A stretch of DNA of 64,000 nt, from assembly GCF_038069945.1 (NCBI RefSeq), contig NZ_JBBPEV010000002.1, positions 337,369 to 401,368 of the forward strand. Reading direction: 5' to 3'. Source of the stretch: Aquabacterium sp. A3 (GTDB lineage Bacteria; Pseudomonadota; Gammaproteobacteria; Burkholderiales; Burkholderiaceae_C). Made by a program: the position numbers and the translations under genes. The notes under the pieces are model-generated. The model worked only from the letters and a program-made list of their open reading frames with translations. It had not been told where the DNA came from and ran no database searches. Every line of letters begins with the position of its first letter. Position 1 is the stretch's first letter. This document shows positions 8,287 through 17,440 of the stretch, piece after piece.

Positions 8287-9078
8287 ATGCCGTCCCACAC
8301 TGCCCCTGTCGCCCTGGTCACGGGTGCTGCCAAGCGCCTGGGCCGCGAGATCGCGCTCACCCTGGCCCGCCAGGGCTGGGATGTGGCCGTGCACTGCCGC
8401 GCCTCGCGCGATGAGGCCGAATCCACCGCCGCCGACATCCGTGCCCTGGGCCGCCGTGCCGAAGTGCTGGCGGCCGACCTGTCGGATGAAGCCGCCACCC
8501 GCGCCTTGCTGCCCGCCGCCGCGCAGGCCCTGGGCCGGGTGGATGCCGTGGTCAACAGCGCCTCTACCTTTGAATACGACTCGGCCGCCACCTTCAGCTA
8601 CGCCCAGCTCGACAAGCACCTGCACGCCAACACCGCGCCGGCCATCGTGCTGGCCCAGGCCCTGGCCGAGCACCTGCAATCGCGTGAAGCGGGGCAGGGC
8701 GGCCATGGCCCGGCGTGCGAAGGCGCCGTGGTCAACCTGCTGGACCAGAAGCTGTGGAACCCCAACCCCGATTTCTTCAGCTACACGCTGTCCAAGGCCG
8801 CGCTGGAGGCCGCCACGCAGTTGCTGGCCCTGGCCCTGGCGCCGCGCGTGCGCGTGGTGGGCGTGGCCCCGGGCCTGACGCTGACCAGCGACTGGCTGCA
8901 GGGCGAGAAGTTCGAGCAACTGCACAAGCTCTCGCCCCTGGGCCGCTCGTCGTCGCCGCATGACGTGGCCGCCACCGTGGCTTTTGTGCTGGCCAACCGC
9001 TCGATGACGGGCACCACCGTGCTGGTCGATGGCGGTCAGCACCTGCAGCGCTTCGAGCGCGATTTTTCGATGATGTGA
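8287..9078 (+). CDS. folM: SDR-family pteridine (dihydromonapterin/dihydrofolate) reductase
   Basis: A 263-residue short-chain dehydrogenase. VTGAAKRLGR at 11-20 is the TGxxxRxG nucleotide-binding variant typical of pteridine reductases that use NADPH. The catalytic pair is Y166 and K170 (SYTLSKAALE). It is followed 21 bp later by a dihydroneopterin aldolase-type gene, and that pairing supports a role in reduced pterin metabolism. In known relatives FolM reduces dihydromonapterin. The ATG at 8287 follows the weak ribosome site GAAAAGG. General SDR function is certain; the exact substrate is inferred from the motif and the neighbour. Confidence 0.85.
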   Translation: MPSHTAPVALVTGAAKRLGREIALTLARQGWDVAVHCRASRDEAESTAADIRALGRRAEVLAADLSDEAATRALLPAAAQALGRVDAVVNSASTFEYDSAATFSYAQLDKHLHANTAPAIVLAQALAEHLQSREAGQGGHGPACEGAVVNLLDQKLWNPNPDFFSYTLSKAALEAATQLLALALAPRVRVVGVAPGLTLTSDWLQGEKFEQLHKLSPLGRSSSPHDVAATVAFVLANRSMTGTTVLVDGGQHLQRFERDFSMM

Positions 9079-9099
9079 CGACCTGCGAGAGACCGATCC

Positions 9100-9471
9100 A
9101 TGTCCCTGACCAAAGGCAACCAGACCCTGACCCTGACCGGCCTGCGCTTCAACGCCAGCCTGGGCGTGCTCGACCACGAGATCGGCGTGCCGCAACCCAT
9201 CATGGTCGACGCCGAGCTGAACATGGGCAGCCAGCCCCTGCTGCCGCACGATGACGAGATCCTGAACGTGCTCGACTACCGCAAGGTGCGCGCCATCATC
9301 ATCGAAGAGTGCACGGCCGAGCACGTGAACCTGCTCGAAACCCTGATCGGCAAGCTGTGCAAGCGGCTGATGGAGCTGCCGGGGGTGCTGGGGGTGCGGG
9401 TGAAGATCGCCAAGCTGGAGATCTTTGATGACTGCGAGGTGGCGATTCGGATGGAGACGGGGCAGTGGTGA
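9100..9471 (+). CDS. folB: Dihydroneopterin aldolase (or FolX-type epimerase)
   Basis: A 123-residue protein of the FolB/FolX fold, which forms octameric rings. E27 in GVLDHEIGVPQP and K105 in VKIAKLEIFDD match the pterin-binding glutamate and catalytic lysine of the family. The reaction would be retro-aldol cleavage of 7,8-dihydroneopterin, or epimerisation of its triphosphate if FolX-like. It lies 21 bp after folM and is probably cotranscribed. FolB and FolX cannot be separated by eye; FolM pairing would fit the monapterin branch. Confidence 0.8.
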   Translation: MSLTKGNQTLTLTGLRFNASLGVLDHEIGVPQPIMVDAELNMGSQPLLPHDDEILNVLDYRKVRAIIIEECTAEHVNLLETLIGKLCKRLMELPGVLGVRVKIAKLEIFDDCEVAIRMETGQW

Positions 9472-9487
9472 TGTGCTGTGTGCGGGA

Positions 9488-9583
9488 CGTTTGGCGCGGG
9501 TGGCCAACGACGCTCATGTCCCCCGCCCCGGCGTGGCCGGGGCTCCTCCTTTACTTCGCTCTGTTGGCCACCCACGCCAAACG
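9488..9583. repeat. REP-like palindromic element, copy 1
   Basis: The 335-bp stretch 9472-9806 between folB and ttcA holds two palindromic elements and no convincing gene. In copy 1 the arms CGTTTGGCGCGGGTGGCCAA (9488-9507) and TTGGCCACCCACGCCAAACG (9564-9583) pair with one mismatch. The loop contains CTCATGTCC and CCTTTACTTCGCT. These reappear in the opposite orientation in copy 2, so the two elements are inverted relatives. This is typical of intergenic REP/BIME elements. Confidence 0.75.
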
Positions 9584-9630
9584 TTTTGCAGCGCTCTGGC
9601 AGCCCTCGCCCCACCGCGCGGTGTGAGGGG

Positions 9631-9726
9631 CAGGGAGGTGGGGTGTACGGCGCAGCGAAGTAAAGGGGGAGACCAGGCGAAGCCTGGGCGGAGGACATGA
9701 GCGGAGTCGTACACCCCAGCTCCCTG
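9631..9726. repeat. REP-like palindromic element, copy 2
   Basis: The arms CAGGGAGGTGGGGTGTACG (9631-9649) and CGTACACCCCAGCTCCCTG (9708-9726) pair with one mismatch. The loop carries AGCGAAGTAAAGG and GGACATGAG, the reverse complements of loop segments in copy 1. The outer arms differ from copy 1. With a 47-bp spacer the pair resembles a BIME placed upstream of ttcA. Confidence 0.75.
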
Positions 9727-9806
9727 CACCGGTTTAAACACACCCCAAAACCCCATCCAAGGGGTCCAACCCGGCACTCCGCCCCCAGATCGGCGAAAAT
9801 CTCGGG

Positions 9807-10772
9807 ATGAACGACGCCGTAGCCCCCCAGATCCTCTCCGCGCCCGACGACGAGGCCAAGGCCAAAAAGCACGCCTTCGAGATGAACAAGCTCAGCAAGC
9901 GCCTGCACCGCGAGGTGGGACAGGCCATTGCCGACTTCAACATGATCGAAGACGGCGACAAGGTCATGGTCTGCATGTCTGGCGGCAAAGACAGCTACGC
10001 CATGCTCGACATCCTGATGAACCTGCAAAAGCGGGCGCCCATCAGCTTCGAGCTCGTGGCCGTCAACCTCGACCAGAAGCAGCCCGGCTTCCCCGAGCAC
10101 GTGCTGCCCGAGTATTTTCAGAAAATCGGTGTGCCCTACCGCATCGAAGAGCAAGACACCTACAGCGTCGTCAAGCGCGTCGTGCCCGAGGGCAAAACCA
10201 CCTGCTCGCTCTGCTCGCGCCTGCGCCGCGGCATCCTGTACCGCGTGGCCAAGGAGCTGGGCTGCACCAAGATCGCCCTGGGCCACCACCGCGACGACAT
10301 CCTGGAGACCTTGTTGATGAACATGTTCTTCAACTCGCGCCTCAAGGGCATGCCGGCCAAGATGGTCACGGACAACGGCGAGCACACGGTGATCCGGCCC
10401 ATGGCCTACTGCCGTGAGCAGGACATCGAGCGTTTTGCCACCTACCGCGAGTTCCCCATCATCCCCTGCAACCTGTGTGGCAGCCAGGACGGCCTGCAGC
10501 GCCAGGCCATGAAAGAGATGATCCAGGGATGGGACCGCAAATTCCCTGGTCGCGTTGACAACATGTTCACGGCCCTGGCCAATGTGGTGCCCTCGCACCT
10601 GATGGACCGCAAGCTCTTCCCCTTCACCACCATCGAAGCCACCGGCCAGCCTGTGGTCGGCGGTGACATCGCCTTTGACGAAGACGAGGGCTGTGGTGAC
10701 ACGGGCGCCGCCAGCCTGCCGGGGCAGGCCACCATCTCGCTGAGCACCCTCAAACCCAAGAAAGAGGCCTGA
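9807..10772 (+). CDS. ttcA: tRNA 2-thiocytidine(32) synthetase TtcA
   Basis: A 321-residue cytoplasmic enzyme that thiolates cytidine 32 of certain tRNAs using ATP and an Fe-S cluster. The PP-loop SGGKDS lies at 58-63. The paired cysteines CSLC at 133-136 and a third cysteine in the later IPCNLCGSQ motif are the cluster ligands known for TtcA. Length fits the family (about 310). It ends one base before the lipoprotein gene start. The tail after residue 290 is acidic and variable. Confidence 0.95.
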   Translation: MNDAVAPQILSAPDDEAKAKKHAFEMNKLSKRLHREVGQAIADFNMIEDGDKVMVCMSGGKDSYAMLDILMNLQKRAPISFELVAVNLDQKQPGFPEHVLPEYFQKIGVPYRIEEQDTYSVVKRVVPEGKTTCSLCSRLRRGILYRVAKELGCTKIALGHHRDDILETLLMNMFFNSRLKGMPAKMVTDNGEHTVIRPMAYCREQDIERFATYREFPIIPCNLCGSQDGLQRQAMKEMIQGWDRKFPGRVDNMFTALANVVPSHLMDRKLFPFTTIEATGQPVVGGDIAFDEDEGCGDTGAASLPGQATISLSTLKPKKEA

Positions 10773-10773
10773 C

Positions 10774-11376
10774 ATGCGCGCACTGCTGCTGACCTTCGTC
10801 CTGTCGCTGGGGTTCTTGTCGGGCTGTGCCAGCCTGAACACCTTCAGCAGCCAGGTCAGCAGCCACGGCACCTGGCCGGCGGACCGCCAGCCTGGCGCCT
10901 ACGTGTTCGAGCGCCTGCCCTCGCAAACCGCCACGCCTGAGCTCACCCAGCAACAGGCCGCGCTGGAAGACGCCGCCCGGCCGGCCCTGCAGGCCGCTGG
11001 CTTCAGTGAAGCGGCCGAGCCCGCCCTGGCCGCCGTGGTGGTGCAACTGGCCTCGCAGGTGCAGGTGGAGGCCCGTCCGCCCATGGACAACTTCTGGTAC
11101 CCCTATGGCGCCTGGGGCTGGGGCGGCTTCTGGGGGCCGGGTCGCGGTGGCGTGGCGCTGGGCCTGCGGCTGGAGCCGCCTTATGTGCAGATGGAAGTCA
11201 GCGTGCTGATGCGCGATCGCGCCAGCCACACCGTGCTGTATGAAACCCGCGCCCGCCACGACCGCCTGGGCGCGGTGGACGAGCGGCTGTACCCGCTGCT
11301 GTTCGAAGCCGCCCTGAAAGATTTCCCACTCGTGGCCGTCAGCCCGCGCACGGTCACCCTCACCCCACAAAAATGA
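10774..11376 (+). CDS. DUF4136-type lipoprotein
   Basis: A 200-residue envelope lipoprotein. The signal peptide ends in lipobox FLSGC with C18 as the lipidated residue. The mature part has a Trp/Gly-rich stretch ([17 protein letters not shown]) followed by ETRARHDR, as in DUF4136 proteins of Burkholderiales. It starts one base after the ttcA stop and overlaps glmU by 4 bp (ATGA), so it sits in an operon between them. Function unknown. Confidence 0.75.
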   Translation: MRALLLTFVLSLGFLSGCASLNTFSSQVSSHGTWPADRQPGAYVFERLPSQTATPELTQQQAALEDAARPALQAAGFSEAAEPALAAVVVQLASQVQVEARPPMDNFWYPYGAWGWGGFWGPGRGGVALGLRLEPPYVQMEVSVLMRDRASHTVLYETRARHDRLGAVDERLYPLLFEAALKDFPLVAVSPRTVTLTPQK

Positions 11377-12767
11377 CCCTCTCCATCGTCATCATGGCCG
11401 CGGGCAAAGGCACCCGCATGAAGTCGGCGCGCCCCAAGGTGCTGCACACCCTGGCCGGCCAGCCCATGCTGGGCCACGTCATCGGCACCACCGCCACCCT
11501 GCAGGCCGCGCAGCAAATCGTCATCACCGGCCATGGCGCCGAGCAGGTCGAATCGGCCATGCGCGCCGCCTTTGCCCAGGCCCCGCTGCAGTTCGTGCGC
11601 CAAGAGCCCCAGCTGGGCACCGGCCACGCCGTGCAGCAGGCCGTGCCCGTGCTGCCCGATGAGGGCACCACCCTCATCCTCAATGGCGACACCCCGCTCA
11701 TCCAGGCCCGCACCGCGCAGGCCCTGGTGGACGCCTGCGGCGGCCAGCGCCTGGCCCTGCTCACCATCACGCTGGACGACGCCACCGGCTATGGCCGCAT
11801 CGTGCGCGATGCCTCCGGCCAGAACGTGCTGGCCATCGTCGAGCACAAAGACGCCTCGCCTGAGCAACGCGCCATCCGCGAGGTCTACACCGGCATGATG
11901 GCCGCGCCCACGGCGCTGCTCAAGCGCTGGCTGGCCCGCCTCACCAACGACAACGCCCAGGGCGAGTACTACCTGACCGACGTGGTGGCCATGGCCCAGG
12001 CCGATGGCGTGTCCGTGGTGGCCGCCCAGCCGCAAAGCGAGGTGGAGGTGCTGGGCGTCAACAGCCCCGCGCAACTGGCCGACCTGGAACGCCGCCACCA
12101 GCGCGCCCAGGCCGAGCGCCTGATGGAGCAGGGCGTGCGCCTGGCCGACCCCGCCCGCTTTGACCTGCGCGGCACGCTGGAGGCGGGCCGCGATGTCGAG
12201 ATCGACGTCAACTGCGTGTTCGAAGGCTGCGTGCAACTGGGCGACGAGGTGCGCATCGGCGCCAACTGCGTCATCCGCAACGCCGTCATCCGCGCGGGCG
12301 CCGTCATCCACCCCTTCACCCACATCGATGGCGACAAAGACGGCGCCACCGTGGGCGAGGGCGCGCTGATCGGGCCCTTTGCCCGCCTGCGTCCGGGTGC
12401 GCAACTGGGCCCCGAGGTGCACATCGGCAACTTCGTCGAGGTCAAGAACAGCACCCTGGCCCGAGGCGCCAAGGCCAACCACCTGGCCTACCTGGGTGAC
12501 GCCACCGTGGGCGAGCGCGTCAACTACGGCGCCGGTGCCATCACCGCCAACTACGATGGCGCCAACAAGCACCGCACCGTGATCGAGGCCGATGTGCACG
12601 TGGGCAGCAACTGCGTGCTGATCGCCCCCGTCACCCTGGGTGAAGGGGCCACCATCGGCGGCGGCAGCACCATCGGCAAAGACGCGCCGGCGGGCCAGCT
12701 CACCGTGGCGCGGGCCAAACAGGTGTCGCTCAGCGGGTGGCAGCGGCCCCGCAAGACCCCCAAATGA
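11373..12767 (+). CDS. glmU: Bifunctional GlcNAc-1-P uridyltransferase / GlcN-1-P acetyltransferase GlmU
   Basis: A 464-residue cytoplasmic enzyme making UDP-GlcNAc for peptidoglycan and LPS. The N-terminal pyrophosphorylase has [10 protein letters not shown] at 9-18 and RPKVLH. The C-terminal half is a left-handed beta-helix of hexapeptide repeats ([18 protein letters not shown] and later turns) with the acetyltransferase region [19 protein letters not shown]. Length matches the family (about 456). It overlaps the lipoprotein gene by 4 bp. glmS, the enzyme two steps earlier in the pathway, lies 1 kb downstream. Confidence 0.97.
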   Translation: MTLSIVIMAAGKGTRMKSARPKVLHTLAGQPMLGHVIGTTATLQAAQQIVITGHGAEQVESAMRAAFAQAPLQFVRQEPQLGTGHAVQQAVPVLPDEGTTLILNGDTPLIQARTAQALVDACGGQRLALLTITLDDATGYGRIVRDASGQNVLAIVEHKDASPEQRAIREVYTGMMAAPTALLKRWLARLTNDNAQGEYYLTDVVAMAQADGVSVVAAQPQSEVEVLGVNSPAQLADLERRHQRAQAERLMEQGVRLADPARFDLRGTLEAGRDVEIDVNCVFEGCVQLGDEVRIGANCVIRNAVIRAGAVIHPFTHIDGDKDGATVGEGALIGPFARLRPGAQLGPEVHIGNFVEVKNSTLARGAKANHLAYLGDATVGERVNYGAGAITANYDGANKHRTVIEADVHVGSNCVLIAPVTLGEGATIGGGSTIGKDAPAGQLTVARAKQVSLSGWQRPRKTPK

Positions 12768-12864
12768 GGTCCGACACCGGGTGTGATCCCGCTGGACGGC
12801 ATGATGCGAAACGGTAAGATTCGCGACTGAACCTTTCTCAACGTCTTCGCACCCCTGGCCTGCC

Positions 12865-13746
12865 GTGAACCACTACGAACGCCTGAAAGTGTCGCGCGAT
12901 GCGCCGCCCGAGGTCATCCGCGCCGCTTACCGGGCGCTGGCCAACAAGCTGCACCCTGACCGGGCCGGTGGCGGCCAGACCGGCCCTGACGACGCCCAGC
13001 ACGCCCAGATGGCCGCGCTGAACACGGCCTACGAAACCCTGATGAACGCCAAGGCGCGCCTGGCCTACGACGAGGCCCTGCGCCTGGCCGACACGGCCAG
13101 ACCGCATGCCCACGCGTCTGCCGGCCCCGACAGCACCTGGGCGGCCTCATCGTTTCGCCACACGGCGGCCCAGACCAGCCGCTTTGCCGACGACGACAGC
13201 CGGCAGGGCCCCAACACCCGCATCGACATGGACTGGCTGACCCCCCGCTCGGCCGGCAGCACCGCCCTGTGGCCCCCCACCCGGCGCACCGCGCTGATCG
13301 GTGGTGGTGCCGCCACCTTGCTGGCGGTGGCCATGGTGGCCTGGATGTGGCAGATGTGGGGCCAGCACCAAACCGAACGCGCCTTGTCGCGCCAGTACGC
13401 CAGCAACCCCACGCCCGTGGCGCCCGAGCCCATGGCCACCCGCCCGCCCGTGCCCAACAGCCCGGCCGCGCTGGCGGTGGCGGGCGTCAACCCCGCCGTG
13501 GTGGCCGCCGCGCCCCGCCGCCCCACGGTGGAAGAGCTGTCGCGCATGAGCGATGAAGAACTGCTGCAGGTGCTGCCCACGCTGGACGACACCACGGCCG
13601 CAGCGGCCGCGGGCTTGCGTGCACCGGTGGTGCCGGCCATGCCGGTGGCGGCCGCACCCGCCACGAATCAGCCCCATCCCCTGGACGGCGGAGCGCCGTT
13701 GTCCTTGCGCCCGGAGCGCCAACTGGTCGACCCCCTTGCCCAGTGA
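12865..13746 (+). CDS. J-domain membrane protein
   Basis: A 293-residue protein. Residues 1-75 are a J domain (NHYERLKVSRDAPPEVIRAA) with the HPD tripeptide at 30-32 that stimulates DnaK ATPase. One membrane helix lies at about 143-165 (LLAVAMVAWMWQMW). The C-terminal part is Ala/Pro-rich and apparently disordered. There is no Gly/Phe region or zinc finger, so it is a type III J protein, probably recruiting DnaK to the inner membrane. It sits between glmU and glmS; the 97 bp before it holds no clear regulatory element. Client unknown. Confidence 0.8.
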   Translation: MNHYERLKVSRDAPPEVIRAAYRALANKLHPDRAGGGQTGPDDAQHAQMAALNTAYETLMNAKARLAYDEALRLADTARPHAHASAGPDSTWAASSFRHTAAQTSRFADDDSRQGPNTRIDMDWLTPRSAGSTALWPPTRRTALIGGGAATLLAVAMVAWMWQMWGQHQTERALSRQYASNPTPVAPEPMATRPPVPNSPAALAVAGVNPAVVAAAPRRPTVEELSRMSDEELLQVLPTLDDTTAAAAAGLRAPVVPAMPVAAAPATNQPHPLDGGAPLSLRPERQLVDPLAQ

Positions 13747-13791
13747 ACGCCCCCGGCATCCCCTTTTGACCCCTGACGCGAGACCCCCCTC

Positions 13792-15684
13792 ATGTGTGGC
13801 ATCGTAGGCGCCATTGGTGCGCGAGACATCGTTCCCGTTCTGGTTGAAGGCCTCAAGCGGCTGGAGTACCGGGGCTACGACAGCTGCGGCGTGGCCGTGC
13901 TGCAAGACGGCCACCTGCGCCGCTCGCGCAGCACCCAGCGCGTGGCCGAGCTGCAAACTCAGGCCGACGCCGAAGGCGTGGCCGCGCCCCTGGGCATCGC
14001 CCACACCCGCTGGGCCACCCATGGCGCGCCCGCCGTGCACAACGCCCACCCGCACTTCTCGCACGGCCCGGGGCTGAACGCCGCCGAGGCCGGCCAGGCC
14101 GACACCGGTCGCGTGGCCCTGGTGCACAACGGCATCATCGAGAACCACGAAGAGCTGCGCCGCGAGCTGCAGGCCAAGGGCTATGTGTTCCACAGCCAGA
14201 CCGACACCGAGGTCATCGCCCACCTGATCGACCACCTCTACCAGGGCAATTTGCTGGAGGCCGTCAAGGCCGCCGTGCGCCGCCTGACGGGCGCCTACGC
14301 CATTGGTGTCATCCATCGCGACGAGCCCCGCCGCCTGGTGGGCGCCCGCCAGGGCTCGCCCCTGGTGCTGGGCGTGGGCGGGGCCGACGACAGCGAGCGC
14401 TTCCTGGCGTCCGACGCCATGGCCCTGGCCGGCGTGACCGACCAGTTTGTGTACCTGGAAGAAGGCGATGTGATCGACCTGCGGCCCGGCCAGCACCAGA
14501 TCCTGCACCTGGACGAGGCCCAGGGCGGCCATGTGGCGCTGGACGCCACACAGCGCCCCGTGCGCACGGTGGTGGCCCACAGCGGCGCCGTGGAGCTGGG
14601 CCCGTATCGCCACTACATGCAAAAGGAAATCTTCGAGCAGCCGCGCGCCATCGCCGACACGCTGGAAGGCGTCGAGGCGATCACGCCCACGTTGTTTGGC
14701 GCCGACGCCGAGCACGTGTTTGGCCAGATCGATCAGGTGCTGATCCTGGCCTGCGGCACCAGCTATTACTCGGGCAGCACGGCCAAGTACTGGCTGGAGT
14801 CGATTGCCAAGATTCCCTGCGCGGTGGAGATTGCCAGCGAGTACCGCTACCGCGACAGCGTGCCCAACCCGCGCACGCTGGTGGTCACCATCAGCCAGTC
14901 GGGCGAGACGGCCGACACGCTGGCCGCGCTGAAGCACGCGCGCAGCCTGGGCATGCCGCACACGCTGACGATTTGCAACGTGGCCACCAGCGCCATGGTG
15001 CGCGAGTGCAAGCTGGCGTATGTGACGCGTGCGGGTGTGGAGATTGGCGTGGCATCGACCAAGGCCTTCACGACGCAGTTGGCGGGCCTGTTTTTGCTGA
15101 CGCTGACGCTGGCCAAGCTGCGCGGGCACCTGGATGCCCCGGCCGAGGCGGGCTACCTGAAAGAGCTGCGCCACCTGCCGGCGGCCTTGCAGGCCGTGCT
15201 GGCGCTGGAGCCGCAAGTGATGGCCTGGGCCGAGGCCTTTGCCCGCAAGGACAACGCTTTGTTCCTGGGCCGTGGGCGGCATTACCCGATTGCGCTGGAA
15301 GGCGCGCTGAAGCTGAAAGAGATCAGCTACATCCACGCCGAGGCTTATCCGGCCGGCGAGCTGAAGCACGGGCCGCTGGCCCTGGTGACGGCCGAGATGC
15401 CGGTGGTGACGGTGGCGCCGCACGATGCCTTGCTGGAAAAGCTCAAGAGCAATATGCAAGAGGTGAGGGCGCGCGGGGGCGAGCTGTATGTGTGCGCCGA
15501 TGGCGACACGCACATCCAGGCGGAGCCGGGCATCCACGTCATCCGCATGCCTGAGCACTTTGGCGCCTTGTCGCCGATCTTGCACGTGGTGCCGCTGCAG
15601 TTGCTGGCGTATCACACGGCCTGCGCGCGGGGCACCGATGTGGACAAGCCGCGTAACCTGGCCAAGTCGGTCACGGTCGAGTGA
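13792..15684 (+). CDS. glmS: Glutamine-fructose-6-phosphate aminotransferase GlmS
   Basis: A 630-residue enzyme that makes glucosamine-6-phosphate, the first step of amino-sugar synthesis. Cys2 is the N-terminal nucleophile of the glutaminase domain (MCGIVGAIG), with HTRWATHG and the N-G-I-IENH motif following. Two SIS isomerase domains cover the C-terminal half ([20 protein letters not shown]). The C-terminus [13 protein letters not shown] is the family signature. It is about 20 residues longer than the E. coli enzyme owing to an insertion in the glutaminase domain. No glmS ribozyme is seen upstream, as expected outside Firmicutes. Confidence 0.97.
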   Translation: MCGIVGAIGARDIVPVLVEGLKRLEYRGYDSCGVAVLQDGHLRRSRSTQRVAELQTQADAEGVAAPLGIAHTRWATHGAPAVHNAHPHFSHGPGLNAAEAGQADTGRVALVHNGIIENHEELRRELQAKGYVFHSQTDTEVIAHLIDHLYQGNLLEAVKAAVRRLTGAYAIGVIHRDEPRRLVGARQGSPLVLGVGGADDSERFLASDAMALAGVTDQFVYLEEGDVIDLRPGQHQILHLDEAQGGHVALDATQRPVRTVVAHSGAVELGPYRHYMQKEIFEQPRAIADTLEGVEAITPTLFGADAEHVFGQIDQVLILACGTSYYSGSTAKYWLESIAKIPCAVEIASEYRYRDSVPNPRTLVVTISQSGETADTLAALKHARSLGMPHTLTICNVATSAMVRECKLAYVTRAGVEIGVASTKAFTTQLAGLFLLTLTLAKLRGHLDAPAEAGYLKELRHLPAALQAVLALEPQVMAWAEAFARKDNALFLGRGRHYPIALEGALKLKEISYIHAEAYPAGELKHGPLALVTAEMPVVTVAPHDALLEKLKSNMQEVRARGGELYVCADGDTHIQAEPGIHVIRMPEHFGALSPILHVVPLQLLAYHTACARGTDVDKPRNLAKSVTVE

Positions 15685-15703
15685 TTCTTTTGGGTTGGCG
15701 CGG

Positions 15704-15962
15704 GCACCAGGCCCGGGCCGCCCTGCGCGCGAGCCCCTGGGGCATCGGCCCCGCCTGACGGCGGTGCTGCCCTGCGCTGCTGCGGCCCAAGGTGGGGCCG
15801 GGGAACTCGCTACGCGCCCCAGGCTGCGCCCGTGGCGCTGCGCTCAAACATCCCCGGCCAGTTTGTGGGTTGATGCGCGCTGGCGCGCGCCCACCTTGGG
15901 CCTACGCTGCTCGGCGATGCCCCCTCATGGGGCTCGCACGCAGGGCGACCCGCGCCTGGTGC
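15704..15962. repeat. Large GC-rich imperfect palindrome (about 259 bp)
   Basis: Outer arms 15704-15727 and 15939-15962 pair with 2 mismatches in 24 (GCACCAGG.. against ..CCTGGTGC). Inside them, GGGGCATCG (15739) pairs with CGATGCCCC near 15915, GGCCCAAGGTGGG (15784-15796) with CCCACCTTGGGCC (15890-15902), and a central GGCCGGGG with CCCCGGCC. The whole element is therefore one nested palindrome. It starts 20 bp after the glmS stop. It is probably a dispersed repeat of this lineage and could also act as a terminator for glmS. Confidence 0.75.
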
Positions 15963-16249
15963 AGGCCAGGTGCGGGTGCGCGACACGGTGATTGAGTTTG
16001 CGCCCGGGGTGGGTTATGTTTGAGGCATGACATTGGCGCGATAAGGGGCATAGACCTCATCCAGCGCCACGACACGCCACATATCCTGGGAGGGGCATGC
16101 AGTTGATTGCTGTTTTTGGCTGGTGCATCAAGTACTTGCGGCCGAGTTGGGCTGGCAGGTTATGTGTCGTTCTGGCCGGTATCTCCCAGGTTATTTAATT
16201 TATATCGCGTTAGAAATTTAAATCCACCGCATTAAACAGGCGAAAAAGC
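15963..16249. other. Intergenic region leading into the AT-rich island
   Basis: No gene is supported here. Composition changes near 16180, from GC-rich host DNA to an AT-rich leader (TTATTTAATTTATATCG at 16191-16207 and TTAGAAATTTAAAT near 16210-16223) just before the ParA-like gene. This leader probably holds its promoter. I see no direct repeat matching the right side of the island. Confidence 0.5.
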
Positions 16250-17311
16250 ATGGCGAAATCAATATCAGTCTTTAATAATAAAGGGGGTGTCGGCAAAACA
16301 ACCATCATATGGAATCTTGCCACATCTCTCGCAGATAAGGGTAAATCTGTTTTGCTGATTGACTTTGACCCTCAGTGCAATCTTTCGATTGCTTGTTTGG
16401 GTGGTAAAGAGTTTTCTGGCCTTTTGCAGGGCGCACCGCAACACCCATTAGGGCAGACTATAAAATCATTTGCCTTGCCCTACATTCAGCAGAATCAAAT
16501 AAAAGATATACCCGTTTTCCTGCCTAAGAACAAGCCGAAAAAGGGTTCTTTGCATATCGTTCCGGGTGATTTCTGGTTGAACACATTCTCGGATGTTCTG
16601 AACGTTGGTACGGATGTAATAAGCGGCGCAGGTCTTTATAGATTTATATTGCCAGAATTGGTCGCGCAAAAGGCCTCTGAAAAGACGGCTACGCAGTACG
16701 ATTATGTGCTAATTGATTTGCCTCCATCATTTAATACGCTAGTTAGGTCGGCGCTCTATTGTTCCGATTACTTCTTGGTTCCTTGCACGCCTGACCTTTT
16801 TTCCTCATATTGCGTTGGTCTTATTGGGGAAATGCTTCCGCTTTTCATTAGAGACTGGGAGCAAGGTACGCAAAGATATCTTGCTTCTAATCCCACCGAC
16901 AAGCTTATTGCGACAAAGGGAAAGCCAAAATTTGGTGGTTGGATTTTTAACGGCTTTGATACCAGAAAGAAGAACGGGGTTACGCACGAGGTCGGAGCCG
17001 ATGCCGAGCATCATCGAACAATCACTGCTGCCGTGAAGTCGGCGCTCATGCCACCACTTTCAAGCGGAATTTCTTCGTATGATGCGGTGCCAATATTTGT
17101 TTCGGAGCAGGAGATTGGCGGTATTGAAGATTTGAACGTAATGGCGCCTGATAGCATTATCCAAAACACTCCCATCGCCTACCTGTCAAAGAAACGCCCA
17201 ACAACAGCGTTACGTGGGAGAGGGCAATGGGCAAGGAATCAAATTCAACTTATGCAAAGAATGTCGGCTGAATACGATAAAATAGCCGAGCACATCATCA
17301 AAAATTTCTAA
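16250..17311 (+). CDS. ParA-family (deviant Walker A) ATPase
   Basis: A 353-residue P-loop ATPase. Residues 9-18 give the deviant Walker A motif NNKGGVGKTT, followed by LLIDFDPQCNLS near 35-46 and a Walker B-like YVLIDLPPSFNTL near 150. It is longer than classical Soj/ParA proteins, with extra sequence around 75-115 and a C-terminal helical tail. No ParB gene or parS-like repeats are near, so chromosome or plasmid partition is unlikely. Codon use is AT-rich (many TTT, AAA, ATA), unlike glmS before it, which indicates foreign origin. The next two genes are on the same strand with similar composition. A membrane- or DNA-dependent ATPase role in a defence-like module is inference. Confidence 0.8.
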   Translation: MAKSISVFNNKGGVGKTTIIWNLATSLADKGKSVLLIDFDPQCNLSIACLGGKEFSGLLQGAPQHPLGQTIKSFALPYIQQNQIKDIPVFLPKNKPKKGSLHIVPGDFWLNTFSDVLNVGTDVISGAGLYRFILPELVAQKASEKTATQYDYVLIDLPPSFNTLVRSALYCSDYFLVPCTPDLFSSYCVGLIGEMLPLFIRDWEQGTQRYLASNPTDKLIATKGKPKFGGWIFNGFDTRKKNGVTHEVGADAEHHRTITAAVKSALMPPLSSGISSYDAVPIFVSEQEIGGIEDLNVMAPDSIIQNTPIAYLSKKRPTTALRGRGQWARNQIQLMQRMSAEYDKIAEHIIKNF

Positions 17312-17440
17312 ATGGTGGTTCGACGCGTACGCCAACATGGATCATGCCTTCTGGATTTACTGGCTCATGTTGGTGCCCTGCGCGCTTCGCGATCCGGCAA
17401 CTGTTAACCTTGGCATTAGATTTATATAAACTAGGATCAC

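Noticed and set aside
9276..10871. 531-codon minus-strand frame through folB, the repeats and ttcA
   Set aside because: Crosses two certain genes and the palindromic elements; no recognisable domain.
13147..15615. 822-codon open frame antisense to the J-protein gene and glmS
   Set aside because: His/Gln/Gly-rich translation with no domain; glmS on the other strand is certain. An antisense shadow of GC-rich codons.
16014..16082. 22-codon minus-strand frame with a protein-like sequence after the glmS palindrome
   Set aside because: Too short, no ribosome site, no family match; not enough to call a gene fragment.
16250..17311. ParA-like gene as evidence of an integrated plasmid partition locus
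   Set aside because: No ParB, no parS-like repeats and no replication gene nearby; the following genes are membrane/soluble unknowns.
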